Notes: generated by a model from the letters alone, not told the origin. A DNA stretch of 64,000 nt from Escherichia boydii (GCA_041890495.1 CP169086.1:1054001-1118000); one strand, 5' to 3'. Numbered from the stretch's first letter, positions 33,230 to 41,343 are shown. Numbers and translations: made by a program.

Positions 33230-33733
33230 TTAACGTACCTGCAGTGATTCCGCACCGATTTCAAGATGCGCGCCTTTAATGTCCTCACCAGCTTCAATAG
33301 CTTCTTTGATTTTTTTCTTATCTGGTGCAACTACAGTGGCAACGTCTACCAGTTCGTCCGGCAACTGATCCACGTTATCGATCACCACAGAAACGGAGCC
33401 TTTGCGCACGGTGAGGGTATTGCGCTCGGTTTTAAAGTTCTTCAACTGAGCCGCCTGCAGGCATTGCAGAATGTAGGCTTTGAGGTTTTTGGCCTGCGTA
33501 TCAAATGACTTTTTACGGTCACTGAGGCGTTTTACTTCTTCGTCTACCGTTTTGGCCTGGCCTTCGAGGTTGCGTACCAGCGTCATGATCCCGTCGAATT
33601 TGTCACCCAGCGCCAGCTCTTCACCTTCCAGCGTGTCGGCGATATCGTCCATTGAGAATTCGCCTTTCTCCACCAGTGCGAGCAGGGCGGTCATATTGGC
33701 GGCGATTGAAATTGCGGTGGTGTTCTGGCTCAT
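33230..33733 (-). CDS. Siphovirus Gp157-like protein
   Basis: A 167-residue protein with a long central coiled coil (FDGIMTLVRNLEGQAKTVDE...) and a C-terminal segment LPDELVDVATVVAPDKKKIK typical of the Gp157 family, linked to phage recombination or resistance in Streptococcus phages. Its ATG overlaps the stop of the recombination protein (ATGA), so they form one operon and probably one pathway. Confidence 0.8.
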   Translation of the reverse strand: MSQNTTAISIAANMTALLALVEKGEFSMDDIADTLEGEELALGDKFDGIMTLVRNLEGQAKTVDEEVKRLSDRKKSFDTQAKNLKAYILQCLQAAQLKNFKTERNTLTVRKGSVSVVIDNVDQLPDELVDVATVVAPDKKKIKEAIEAGEDIKGAHLEIGAESLQVR

Positions 33734-36066
33734 GCTGATTGCTCCTGATTTTCAGTTAAGGTTTTAATGCGCTGATCTTTGATCTGTGAGAGACGGCGCA
33801 GGCGGCCGGACAGATATTTGGCGTGTTCCAGATCGCCTTTTGCTTCAGCCGCTTTGCGGTGGACTTCGACTTCACGCGCCAGGGTGTCAAATACCTTCTT
33901 CGCTTCATTGGTGCTTACGGCGTTCTCGATGGTGTTCGCCACCCGGGTAAGTTTTTCGTCCAGCTCATTGCGCAAGCGTGTTACGTCCTCCGCTTTATCG
34001 CTGGCATTTTTAATAGCGAACTCCGTGGAGTTTTCCGCCTGGTATTCCGGCAGGTCGTACAGACCGAGCCACACATCTGCGCTGAATCCAAGCAGTGACA
34101 GGGCTTTTTTCAGGGCATCAGTGAGGGATTTTTTCTGAGCCTCACCATCGCATTTGATCCCATGTTTGGTTTTGAACATGTACGGCGTCGCGCCATAAGC
34201 ATGCACAGATCCTTCATCGGTTTCTGTCTGGTACCAGAAGCGGATTTTCAGGCTGTGGTTTTGCTCAAAAATAAGGGTGCCGTCACCGTCACGCAGCATG
34301 CGGTTACCGATAAATTTCTTATCTTCGTAAACCGGTTCGGAGAACGGTGCACCAGGGATCATGCGATCTTCTAAAATCTCGAATCCCCAGCGGCTGCCGA
34401 TAGGCCCGAAAATTTCAGTTGCGCGCATGATCATGTACTCAGCGTTGATGCTGGTACCTTCAAATCCGGTGCCCGTCATTTGTTTGGTGAAGCGCGGATC
34501 TGTGCGCATTACACTGCGCCAGATTTTGAGATTGTCCTGGGCGTCTTCTGATTTATCCTGAAGGTCTTTTTCCAGGCTGGCGCCAACGCTCTGGAAATCA
34601 ACTACCGGTTTCTCAGCGTCCGCATGGTTTTCCTGTTTTTCCACTTCATTTGAGGCGGCCTTTTCGGTGTGAACCCATTTCGGATCGTTCTTGTCGCTGA
34701 TACCCTCAACGTATTCGCCGCGACCAGCTGCCAGTTGTTTTCCCACCTCGTCAGATGTTTCACTATCCTGTTTCTGATTAACGGGATCGTTATATGTCCC
34801 GGTTTTGCGTGCCTGATATTCTTCCTGAGAGATTTCAATGCAGCCCTGTGCAACGACTTCCTGCAGCTTCGGTAGCTTATTGGCGCGGCCAATTTTATCG
34901 CCTGAGGCGGTACGGTAATAAAATGGCCCCTGGCGCTCGGTTACCACTTCTTCCGGCGCTTCCTCAGGCTCGCTGTCAGAGTGTTGCGTATCCACTGAGC
35001 CAGATGCAGTCTGCGCATCTGCCAGTGTGCCAGGCGCGTTCTGTGGTTCCTGTTCTTTCTCATTGTCTCCTCCTTCAATAACGCCGTGTTTTGCCAGGTA
35101 ATCGGTAATGTAGGCATTCAGTTCGCCCGGGAATTTGTAGATGTCCGGTTTCGGGGCATTACGCACCAGACCGAAGATAGTGGGGCGGTCAAAGGTCAGA
35201 ATATTTTCACGGGTGAGGATGCATGCAGACCAACGTTTCCAGTCTTCTCGATCATCTTTGATAATGCCGTCAGCCCAACGGGAAATTGAAGGATCGGTCT
35301 TGGCGGGATCCACATCACCAGACCAGAGGGCATAGGCGATTTCTTTGTTGAGAGTGCGGTAATTGTGTTCGTATGTGCGACCGTTATAGGCGGTTGTTGA
35401 CGACGTGGTGATCACTTCTTCGCGGTTGGCTTCGCCAGTAGCTTCTTTGCGCTCTTTCTCATGCTCTTTGAGCCAGGTCGCCAGCTGAGCTTTAATCTCC
35501 GGCCATTTTTTGTTTGTCGGGCATTTTTCGACGACGTAGGCGATTGCTTCCATAATGCGTTCTGGGTACATAGAAACAATCGGCGGCATCTTACTGACCG
35601 CTTCGACGATATGACCAGGGAAAGTACTGGCTTCATCCTGCAGCAATTCAAGGGCGGCCGGCAGCTGGTCTTTCGTGATCTCTGTGGTCATGTATTTAAC
35701 CAGCACCGCAATTTTCATGGTTGCGGAGAGTTTGTCGAATTCCACCAGTTGAGGGATTTCTTCCTCTTCTTCTTCGCGGAGAACCGGGAGTCCGTTTTCT
35801 GCGTCCCAGTCATAATCCGCCAGCAGTTGATCATCCCAGCAATCAATCTCACCATGAGGGAGGTCGGGAGTGTCCTCGCATACAACGAGCTCGAACTGCT
35901 CCTCGTCAACATCAGGGAACTGTTCAATAAAAAGCATGGTTGCCCGTGCGCGAGCCTGGCGCAAATTTGCCGCGTGAAACGCGATGGTGGTTTTTACTGC
36001 ACCAGTTTCCTCAACGATATTTTCGTTGGGAATGGCATAAAGAATAAATAACGGCTTATCGTTCAT
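33730..36066 (-). CDS. Recombination protein: RecE-like N-terminus fused to Rad52-like annealing domain
   Basis: A 778-residue protein. The start MNDKPLFILYAIPN resembles the RecE start MSTKPLFLL; a later segment AAGRGEYVEGISDKNDPKWV (about 444-463) is very close to [20 protein letters not shown] of Rac RecE. The RecE exonuclease domain, which should come next, is absent. Instead the C-terminal ~250 residues carry EAQKKSLTDALKKALSLLGF (near 640-660) followed by LGLYD, like the KSAVTDALKRAL signature of Rad52/phage single-strand annealing proteins. ATG 36066 was preferred over 36078 because GGAG lies eight bases before it. Expected role: DNA strand annealing during phage recombination. Confidence 0.75.
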   Translation of the reverse strand: MNDKPLFILYAIPNENIVEETGAVKTTIAFHAANLRQARARATMLFIEQFPDVDEEQFELVVCEDTPDLPHGEIDCWDDQLLADYDWDAENGLPVLREEEEEEIPQLVEFDKLSATMKIAVLVKYMTTEITKDQLPAALELLQDEASTFPGHIVEAVSKMPPIVSMYPERIMEAIAYVVEKCPTNKKWPEIKAQLATWLKEHEKERKEATGEANREEVITTSSTTAYNGRTYEHNYRTLNKEIAYALWSGDVDPAKTDPSISRWADGIIKDDREDWKRWSACILTRENILTFDRPTIFGLVRNAPKPDIYKFPGELNAYITDYLAKHGVIEGGDNEKEQEPQNAPGTLADAQTASGSVDTQHSDSEPEEAPEEVVTERQGPFYYRTASGDKIGRANKLPKLQEVVAQGCIEISQEEYQARKTGTYNDPVNQKQDSETSDEVGKQLAAGRGEYVEGISDKNDPKWVHTEKAASNEVEKQENHADAEKPVVDFQSVGASLEKDLQDKSEDAQDNLKIWRSVMRTDPRFTKQMTGTGFEGTSINAEYMIMRATEIFGPIGSRWGFEILEDRMIPGAPFSEPVYEDKKFIGNRMLRDGDGTLIFEQNHSLKIRFWYQTETDEGSVHAYGATPYMFKTKHGIKCDGEAQKKSLTDALKKALSLLGFSADVWLGLYDLPEYQAENSTEFAIKNASDKAEDVTRLRNELDEKLTRVANTIENAVSTNEAKKVFDTLAREVEVHRKAAEAKGDLEHAKYLSGRLRRLSQIKDQRIKTLTENQEQSA

Positions 36067-36322
36067 GGGTTTCTCCATTTTTAACGGATTCGAAAGTGCT
36101 AATTAATTTATTTAAAACGTTTTCTGGTAAAACGTGTTCCAGATGACGCTTATCGCAAAGTTTCAGCTGACCAATTGAAAGAATGACTAATTCCTCAGTG
36201 GTTAAATAACCATTGGCGACTAACTCCATAATCATTTTTTTCATTGCGCCGGGTGCAATGCTCAATGTTATTTCATCGCCATTGACGAGAGATAACTGTT
36301 TAAATGCGAGTGTGATATCCAC
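36056..36322 (-). CDS. Hypothetical phage protein, 88 aa
   Basis: Starts at GTG 36322, six bases after GAGGAG; the start MDITLAFKQLSLVNGD was chosen for this strong site. Predicted helical and soluble, with no known domain. The 3' end overlaps the recombination gene start by 11 bases. Confidence 0.65.
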   Translation of the reverse strand: MDITLAFKQLSLVNGDEITLSIAPGAMKKMIMELVANGYLTTEELVILSIGQLKLCDKRHLEHVLPENVLNKLISTFESVKNGETHER

Positions 36323-36398
36323 TAATAACTCCTCATTTATCAAGCTGAGGACTTTCGAAAATCCTCATGTTGATAAATGCCCCCGCAGGGGCACAGAG

Positions 36399-36755
36399 TT
36401 AATGTTTGTTACGTAGGCCTGCGTGAAGGACTGAAGCCATAATTAAGGCACTAACAGCAGACATAGGAGAGTTTGCTTTGCCTGTTTCAATGCATTCGAG
36501 AGGCAAACCAGTTGTCGCCGCGAACAAGGCGCGTGCTGCGCAAGATGCACAGCATGCTTCTTCCAGTTCACCGGACTCCATGATGGGCGTGATTAGTGGA
36601 CGAGCTTCAGGATCGTTTTTATTTTTATTGAATGCAATATAACCGAGACTAACATTGCCACTGATAATGTTTTCAAGCTGGATGTGGTCTACTTTGATTT
36701 CTTCATTTTCAATAATCGTGTCGGCAATGAAATTAATTAAAAATGCTGCTTTCAT
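36399..36755 (-). CDS. Hypothetical phage protein, 118 aa, cysteine-rich patch
   Basis: Starts at ATG 36755 after AGGAG. A patch EEACCASCAARAL holds three cysteines, with another cysteine shortly after (PLECIE), perhaps a metal site. No family recognised; part of the leftward early operon. Confidence 0.65.
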   Translation of the reverse strand: MKAAFLINFIADTIIENEEIKVDHIQLENIISGNVSLGYIAFNKNKNDPEARPLITPIMESGELEEACCASCAARALFAATTGLPLECIETGKANSPMSAVSALIMASVLHAGLRNKH

Positions 36756-36830
36756 AATATGCTCCTGAATTTTGATTGAGAAATACCCTGCCCGAAAGGG
36801 CATAAATAAAACAGATGTTGCGTTTACTGC

Positions 36831-37025
36831 TTAGTTAATAAGAGGTTCGCCACGAGAATTAAGGCAGACCTCAACGAATATATCGGTGATACGCTTTGAT
36901 TCTGTCAGGTTGAATAGATACAGCTTACCGTTTTTATTTGCAGATGCCTGATATGTTTTCCCTTCATGTCTTACCAGCATTCCGGGTTTAACACAGGCGC
37001 GAATAACTTCCTGAGTGCCGTACAT
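36831..37025 (-). CDS. Hypothetical phage protein, 64 aa
   Basis: A small basic protein (MYGTQEVIRACVKPGMLVRH) whose ATG overlaps the stop of the upstream 188-residue gene by one base (TAATG), so it is translationally coupled. The KPGMLVRHEGKTYQ segment suggests a small beta-barrel. Function unknown. Confidence 0.65.
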   Translation of the reverse strand: MYGTQEVIRACVKPGMLVRHEGKTYQASANKNGKLYLFNLTESKRITDIFVEVCLNSRGEPLIN

Positions 37026-37591
37026 TACGCCTCCTCACTTACTGTAAGAATGCCATCGTTAAAAACTGCGGTTCTGTTTGGGCGGCCCCAAATTTTTTCA
37101 CCTTTGCTGACCAACCAGTAATAGTCGAGACTGGCTTCGAACCCAGCATTAAGCCAGTTAGCCGATTTGAAAGGGCGGATAAATTCAGCTTTACCATCGG
37201 CATTTACGGCGAGCTGGATACCATCGGCGCGCTGGTAAATGTCAAAAGAGTTGAGGTCGTCACGGCTGAGATGGTGACAGATAAATTCAAGGGCACCGGA
37301 TTTTCCTGTCTCTTTAACAAAACTCTCGTAAACAGGGTTAGGTTTGGCCGTGGCTTTCTCACCTTTAAGGTGGTGGATGTCGTACATGATTTTTGCGAAT
37401 GCTCTGCGCTGATCTTCGGTGAACGCCAGATACTGCATGGTCATGTTCTGGTGAGCTTCGAAGTAGTGGAGGATCTCCTCGTGGATGATAGCCAGTGCTG
37501 CGTCTTCGTTCTCTTCCCCGGTAAGGCGAGCCATAACGTTGTCGAGGATGTAAGGGGCGATCGCTTTGAACTGCTCGAGTAATTTTTCCAT
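37025..37591 (-). CDS. Hypothetical phage early protein, 188 aa
   Basis: First gene of the leftward early operon in front of the repressor, preceded by operator-like sites. Acidic helical N-terminus (MEKLLEQFKAIAPYILDNVM) and a C-terminal region rich in aromatic residues. No domain recognised. Position matches kil/cIII-type early genes of lambdoids, but no similarity to those is visible. Confidence 0.7.
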   Translation of the reverse strand: MEKLLEQFKAIAPYILDNVMARLTGEENEDAALAIIHEEILHYFEAHQNMTMQYLAFTEDQRRAFAKIMYDIHHLKGEKATAKPNPVYESFVKETGKSGALEFICHHLSRDDLNSFDIYQRADGIQLAVNADGKAEFIRPFKSANWLNAGFEASLDYYWLVSKGEKIWGRPNRTAVFNDGILTVSEEA

Positions 37592-37688
37592 CTTGTTTCT
37601 CCCATCGTGGCCTTATCGCGGCTAACGGAACTTTTTGCTGAGTAATCACTGTGCGGTGATTGCTGTTGATGGGATAAATTTAGAATAG

Positions 37689-37737
37689 CCTAAGGTTTAG
37701 ATCAATAATTTTTTTGTAGAAAAACCTAAGTTTAAGG
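37689..37737. promoter_or_regulatory. Left operator region: CCTAAG half-sites
   Basis: CCTAAG occurs at 37689-37694 within the inverted repeat CTAA-GGT-TTAG, and again at 37725-37730 within CCTAAGTTTAAGG. The same hexamer forms the palindrome between the repressor and the ydaS-like gene at 38279. The sites sit upstream of the leftward early operon, so they are probable repressor-binding sites. Confidence 0.6.
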
Positions 37738-37823
37738 GCGGGGATAGATAACTTTATGATTTTTAAAGGGGGTTTAATTTTGGTGTCGTGGCAGAATTCC
37801 CGCTATAAGCGGGAATAGGAGGG

Positions 37824-38228
37824 TTATTTTTTCTGAGTACGCTTGCGTGCCTGCAACAACTCGTCAAATAAGCGGCTGAAGTTTTCTACTCGGGCGCGCA
37901 ACTCGTTCAGTTGGGCCTCTTGCTCTGATGCCGGTAGTGCATCAAAGAGTTCGATCAATTCTTTATGCTGAGGTGATAACTCTTGTACCTGCAGCTGTGC
38001 TGGCTCTGTTGGGACTTTATCTTCGTCACCAAACATTAGCCATGTAGGGCTGCACTGAAGAGCCTTACTAAGCGCAAATAGCCGCTTTCCAGCGGGTTGT
38101 GTTTCATCTCGCTCCCATTGAGAAATAGTTACGTGAGCCACCTGGACCATTTTCCCTAAGGCAGCTTGAGACAGTTTTAATTCTTTACGCCTGCGTAACA
38201 GACGGGAGCCAAAAGTTTCGTTTTGCAT
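37824..38228 (-). CDS. RacR-like repressor (HTH XRE family)
   Basis: A 134-residue DNA-binding repressor. The N-terminal helix-turn-helix is clear (LSQAALGKMVQVAHVTISQWERDE, about residues 19-42) with the following TQPAGKRLFALSKAL typical of Rac RacR and related phage repressors. The C-terminus is a helical dimerisation segment with no LexA-type cleavage domain, so induction would differ from lambda CI. It is divergent from the ydaS-like gene with a shared operator. Confidence 0.88.
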   Translation of the reverse strand: MQNETFGSRLLRRRKELKLSQAALGKMVQVAHVTISQWERDETQPAGKRLFALSKALQCSPTWLMFGDEDKVPTEPAQLQVQELSPQHKELIELFDALPASEQEAQLNELRARVENFSRLFDELLQARKRTQKK

Positions 38229-38278
38229 ATTAAGTAATTCTAAATTTTCTTTACTTAAGTTTCTCTACGATCTAATCT

Positions 38279-38294
38279 CTTAGGAAAACCTAAG
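38279..38294. promoter_or_regulatory. Right operator: perfect palindrome CTTAGG-AAAA-CCTAAG
   Basis: A 16-base perfect inverted repeat lies in the 78-base gap between the divergent repressor and ydaS-like genes, 12 bases before the latter's start. Shares its half-site with the left region at 37689 and 37725. Confidence 0.75.
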
Positions 38295-38306
38295 GGAGAA
38301 AGTGAA

Positions 38307-38537
38307 GTGCTCAAAAGTGAAGCAGTAAAATTTTTCGGAAGTAAAACGAAGTTAGCCATGGCCGCAGGGGTGAAACCTTCATCCGTATCTGTTTGGGGGG
38401 ATCTGGTTCCAGAGGGCAAAGCTATGCGTCTTCAAATCGCTTCCGGGGGGGTTCTGAAATATGACCCGGTTGCATACGACCAATATAAGGCAAAGCGTAA
38501 AGGCAAACTGAATCATGAAAATCAGTCCTCCGATTGA
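38307..38537 (+). CDS. YdaS-like Cro-type regulator/antitoxin
   Basis: A 76-residue helix-turn-helix protein (VKFFGSKTKLAMAAGVKPSS) of the YdaS/Cro type. Begins at GTG 38307 after GGGAG. In Rac, YdaS works with YdaT downstream of racR, and the pair has been described both as a toxin/antitoxin system and as Cro/CII-like regulators. The divergent repressor, shared operator and following ydaT-like gene reproduce that arrangement. Confidence 0.82.
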   Translation: MLKSEAVKFFGSKTKLAMAAGVKPSSVSVWGDLVPEGKAMRLQIASGGVLKYDPVAYDQYKAKRKGKLNHENQSSD

Positions 38538-38982
38538 AGTTGTCGCCGCCGAGCTGGAATCCTGGGCGTTGGTGGAAGGGTGGAAATTCGTTGGTTTGGC
38601 TGTGGCTGAGCAATATCACGCTGCAGGTGGTGGTTACATCCTGCCGATCACCGATACGGAAAAAGGGCTGATTAACGCCACGCAGCGCGTTAAACGGATC
38701 TTCCGTGGGTTTGATGGCCCGAGATATGCACCGCAGGCAGAGGGGTTAAAACCTGCAGCTCTGGCAGCGCTTCCTGCTGAACGTCGGGCACGGTTGGAAG
38801 CACCCGATGATCCTGTGTTGCTGGCTGCTGTTGCAGTGAGGGAAGGAATCGAGGCTGTGAATGCTGTGCACCTGAGAGCCACACCCGAAGTAATTGTCAG
38901 GGAAACAACTCAGGCGATTGCCGCTTTGATAGCTATGCGTAACGCAGCTGTACGGCAGTTTGCCAGTCCTGCCTTTGCGTGA
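38515..38982 (+). CDS. YdaT-like protein (CII-like regulator or toxin)
   Basis: A 155-residue protein with helical content and the segment NATQRVKRIFRGFDGPRY, like the QKIFRWL region of Rac YdaT. Overlaps the ydaS-like gene by 23 bases, suggesting coupled translation. Identification rests mainly on position and this segment. YdaT homologues act as DNA-binding regulators and are toxic when overproduced. Confidence 0.65.
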   Translation: MKISPPIEVVAAELESWALVEGWKFVGLAVAEQYHAAGGGYILPITDTEKGLINATQRVKRIFRGFDGPRYAPQAEGLKPAALAALPAERRARLEAPDDPVLLAAVAVREGIEAVNAVHLRATPEVIVRETTQAIAALIAMRNAAVRQFASPAFA

Positions 38983-38996
38983 TTTGAGGTATGAAA

Positions 38997-39728
38997 ATGA
39001 AATTAACGACGTTTAAGAAAAGTCAGCAGTTGTTCAGCTCCGGCAATAAAAAGTTCGGGGTTGTGAAAAGAATAATCCCCGTATTCGGAAGTGGTACCGC
39101 AGTTCTTGCAGCTCTCCTGATAAGTGGAAAATGCTTTGGAGAGTTTAAGGGCGTTACGTTTAGTCATCATCCTACTCAACTTCAATATGTCACTCGAACT
39201 GATTTGAGCATTGTTGGTTTGCCCCTTTTGGGCAAGGCTAATTTTTTGCATCAACACAACGGCGATTGGATCAGCAACAGCATTGAATTCTTTGAGCCTG
39301 TCTCGCTTTATAGCAAGCCAGTGGCCGAACCAGGTTCCCAAACCAAAAGCTATAACCGTCCAGGTGAAACTAATCAGGGCAGGATTAGTATTGAACAAAA
39401 GAACGAACTCATTCCAGATGGTGCTCATAGTACCCGGCAACTCCTTTTAGTCCTGTTAACCAGTGCCCTGACCGTATTTCCGTTAGGGGTTTATTTAAGC
39501 CTGCGATCGGCATGCAAACGCAATTATGCCCGTGGAATTTCCGCAGTAAAAGTCCCGGTTCTTGGATTGTTTTCTGTCCTGATTATCCCCCGGAAAATAA
39601 AAAACCGTCGCTGGCAGATCTGGGAGCAGCGTCAGTGGTTCCGTGATATGCGTCTAAGCCATGGAATTGAGGTGGCATATCGTGACACCTGGCACTGGAA
39701 AAAACTGGTCGCTGGGCTCTGGGGCTGA
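38997..39728 (+). CDS. Uncertain plus-strand ORF overlapping an antisense gene
   Basis: An open frame with GAGGT six bases before ATG 38997 runs 243 codons to a stop two bases before the replication gene. Its first ~145 codons are antisense to the more convincing minus-strand gene at 39003-39428 and look unnatural. The last ~90 codons (after SALTVFPLGVYLSLRSAC) read like a real membrane-basic protein with IWEQRQWFRDMRLSHG near the end. It may be an interrupted or chance ORF; see the finding. Confidence 0.3.
   Translation: MKLTTFKKSQQLFSSGNKKFGVVKRIIPVFGSGTAVLAALLISGKCFGEFKGVTFSHHPTQLQYVTRTDLSIVGLPLLGKANFLHQHNGDWISNSIEFFEPVSLYSKPVAEPGSQTKSYNRPGETNQGRISIEQKNELIPDGAHSTRQLLLVLLTSALTVFPLGVYLSLRSACKRNYARGISAVKVPVLGLFSVLIIPRKIKNRRWQIWEQRQWFRDMRLSHGIEVAYRDTWHWKKLVAGLWG
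39003..39428 (-). CDS. Membrane-anchored accessory protein on the opposite strand (candidate moron)
   Basis: A 141-residue protein with one N-terminal membrane helix (NPALISFTWTVIAFGLGTWFGH) followed by a basic juxtamembrane segment LAIKRDRLKEFN and a soluble domain of about 100 residues. Starts at ATG 39428 (AAAAGGAG lies 12 bases upstream); a TTG at 39440 is an alternative. It opposes the early operon, so it would be transcribed independently in the lysogen. Its amino-acid composition is more natural than that of the antisense frame. Function unknown; superinfection exclusion is a possibility from position only. Confidence 0.6.
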   Translation of the reverse strand: MSTIWNEFVLLFNTNPALISFTWTVIAFGLGTWFGHWLAIKRDRLKEFNAVADPIAVVLMQKISLAQKGQTNNAQISSSDILKLSRMMTKRNALKLSKAFSTYQESCKNCGTTSEYGDYSFHNPELFIAGAEQLLTFLKRR

Positions 39729-39730
39729 AT

Positions 39731-40585
39731 ATGGCTAATTCCTGGCTGCGACTATGGCATGACATGCCCAATGATCCTAAATGGCGAACCATTGCGAAGT
39801 TATCGGGCCAACCAATCGCGTTGGTGCAAGCCGTCTATTTGCAGCTTCTGGTCAGCGCGTCGCAGAACCCTGTAACAGATGAAGCGGGCGTAACGTTACA
39901 TATCGTTACTGTAACGAATGAAGATATTGCGAGTGCACTGGACGTTACAGTGAGTAACGTTGACAGCGTTACAGATGCCATGCAGGGGCGGGTTTTAAAT
40001 GGTAACACCATCTCCGGTTGGGATAAGCGGCAAGCACCATCTGTTAATCATAGAAACCCCGGAAAGCCAGCAAAATCAGGCGCTCAAAGGGTGCGTGAAT
40101 ATCGTGAGCGTAAAAAGCGTGAGGCTCAATCAAGTGCAGTTGTAACGCAGGGTAACGTTACAGAAACGTCACGTAACGATGTAACGCCACAGATAAGAAA
40201 AGAAGAGATAAGAGAAGAAGTAAAAGAATTAAAAGATCCCCCCTTAAATCCCCCCAGGGGGAAAACAGGCGCAAATAAATTTGATCCACTTTCGGTTGAG
40301 TTACCGGAATGGCTTTCCCCTGCGCTGTGGGCGGAGTGGGTGGAATACCGCAAGGCATTGCGTAAGCCGATTAAAACATCGCAGGGGGCTAATGGATCAA
40401 TTCGTGAACTGGATAAATACCGAGGCGAGGGAATTACGCCTGAGCAAGTAATCAGGCACAGCATTGCCAGAGAGTATCAGGGGTTATACCCGCCAAAAGA
40501 TTTCCAGGTTTCGCGACTACAGACTCGGGACGTTAACGGCATATCTCAACCCGACAACAGTATTCCTGACGGTTTCAGGGGGTAG
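39731..40585 (+). CDS. Phage replication initiator (YdaU/O-like)
   Basis: A 284-residue replication protein with an N-terminal winged-helix domain typical of phage replisome organisers (MANSWLRLWHDMPNDPKWRT, then VQAVYLQLLVSASQ). A basic low-complexity linker (GAQRVREYRERKKREAQ) and a C-terminal helical domain (LPEWLSPALWAEWVEYRKAL) for helicase-loader interaction follow. The next gene is a DnaC-like loader, as in Rac (ydaU-ydaV). The centre of the gene contains clustered TAACG repeats and a purine-rich AT stretch, the layout of a lambda-type origin inside the initiator gene. Confidence 0.85.
   Translation: MANSWLRLWHDMPNDPKWRTIAKLSGQPIALVQAVYLQLLVSASQNPVTDEAGVTLHIVTVTNEDIASALDVTVSNVDSVTDAMQGRVLNGNTISGWDKRQAPSVNHRNPGKPAKSGAQRVREYRERKKREAQSSAVVTQGNVTETSRNDVTPQIRKEEIREEVKELKDPPLNPPRGKTGANKFDPLSVELPEWLSPALWAEWVEYRKALRKPIKTSQGANGSIRELDKYRGEGITPEQVIRHSIAREYQGLYPPKDFQVSRLQTRDVNGISQPDNSIPDGFRG
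39871..40240. other. Candidate phage replication origin inside the initiator gene
   Basis: GTAACG or its complement CGTTAC occurs at least ten times between 39890 and 40186 (two as the palindrome GTAACGTTAC at 39890 and 40152). A purine-rich, AT-rich stretch of about 47 bases at 40191-40237 follows. Lambda ori has the same order: iterons within gene O, then an asymmetric AT-rich tract that melts. Confidence 0.6.
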
Positions 40586-40587
40586 GC

Positions 40588-41337
40588 ATGAAAAACATAT
40601 CAGCATCAGGCGGCGCACTGGAGCGTCTGAAAAAAATCATTCCTGCAGGTGTAACGCCGAAGTTCAGCAACGTGGACGAGTGGAGGAAATGGCAGGAGGC
40701 GGAAGGGCGGAAACGTGCTGCCGAAGTGAACGAGCTGAACCGCCAGGCGCGCGCCGAAAAAATACTTGGGCGCTCCGGTATCCAGGAACTGCACCGCAAC
40801 TGCACCTTTGCGAACTACCTGGTGCACGAAGACGGCCAGCGCAAAGCTTTCACAATGGCGAAAAGCTACGCGCAGAACTTCGGCACCGGATTCAGCAGTT
40901 TTATTTTCAGCGGCAGCCCGGGGACTGGGAAAAATCACCTGGCTGCGGCTATCGGTAACCACCTCCTGAAGCAGGGTAAAACCGTCCTGGTGGTGACGAT
41001 TCCTGACCTGATGCTGAGGGTGCGCTCGTGCTACGACAACGGCGGTAGCGAGGCCACGCTGATTGACGATCTGTGCGCTGTGGATTTGTTGATCCTCGAT
41101 GAAGTCGGTGTGCAGCGAGAATCCCGAGGCGAGCTGGTCATCCTGAATCAGATTGTTGATCGCCGTCTGGCCGGTATGAAACCCGTTGGGATTCTAACGA
41201 ACCTGAACCACGGGGAGCTGGAACGCGTGCTGGGTGTCCGGATCATGGATCGCCTAACGATGGATGGCGGCGTTTGGGTGAATTTTGACTGGGGGAGTTA
41301 TCGCAAAAACGTTACTCACCTCCGCGTTGTTAAGTAG
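40588..41337 (+). CDS. DnaC-like helicase loader (YdaV type)
   Basis: A 249-residue AAA+ ATPase that loads the host DnaB helicase on phage DNA. Walker A is GSPGTGKNHLAAAIGNHLL, the Asn after Lys being normal for DnaC; Walker B is DLLILDEVG; sensor-1 ILTNLNH. Two bases separate it from the initiator stop. Its N-terminal basic helix (about 25-60) is the DnaB-binding part in DnaC. Confidence 0.92.
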   Translation: MKNISASGGALERLKKIIPAGVTPKFSNVDEWRKWQEAEGRKRAAEVNELNRQARAEKILGRSGIQELHRNCTFANYLVHEDGQRKAFTMAKSYAQNFGTGFSSFIFSGSPGTGKNHLAAAIGNHLLKQGKTVLVVTIPDLMLRVRSCYDNGGSEATLIDDLCAVDLLILDEVGVQRESRGELVILNQIVDRRLAGMKPVGILTNLNHGELERVLGVRIMDRLTMDGGVWVNFDWGSYRKNVTHLRVVK

Positions 41338-41343
41338 GGAGCC

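Noticed and set aside
37796..37816. Hairpin ATTCCCGC...GCGGGAAT after the repressor gene as a terminator
   Set aside because: The stem is perfect, but no T-run follows on either strand; at most an RNA-stabilising structure.
39449..39792. Other short ORFs around 39.5-39.8 kb (a 44-codon plus-strand ORF and a 69-codon minus-strand ORF)
   Set aside because: No ribosome-binding site and no sensible composition; they overlap the end of the longer plus-strand frame and the initiator start.
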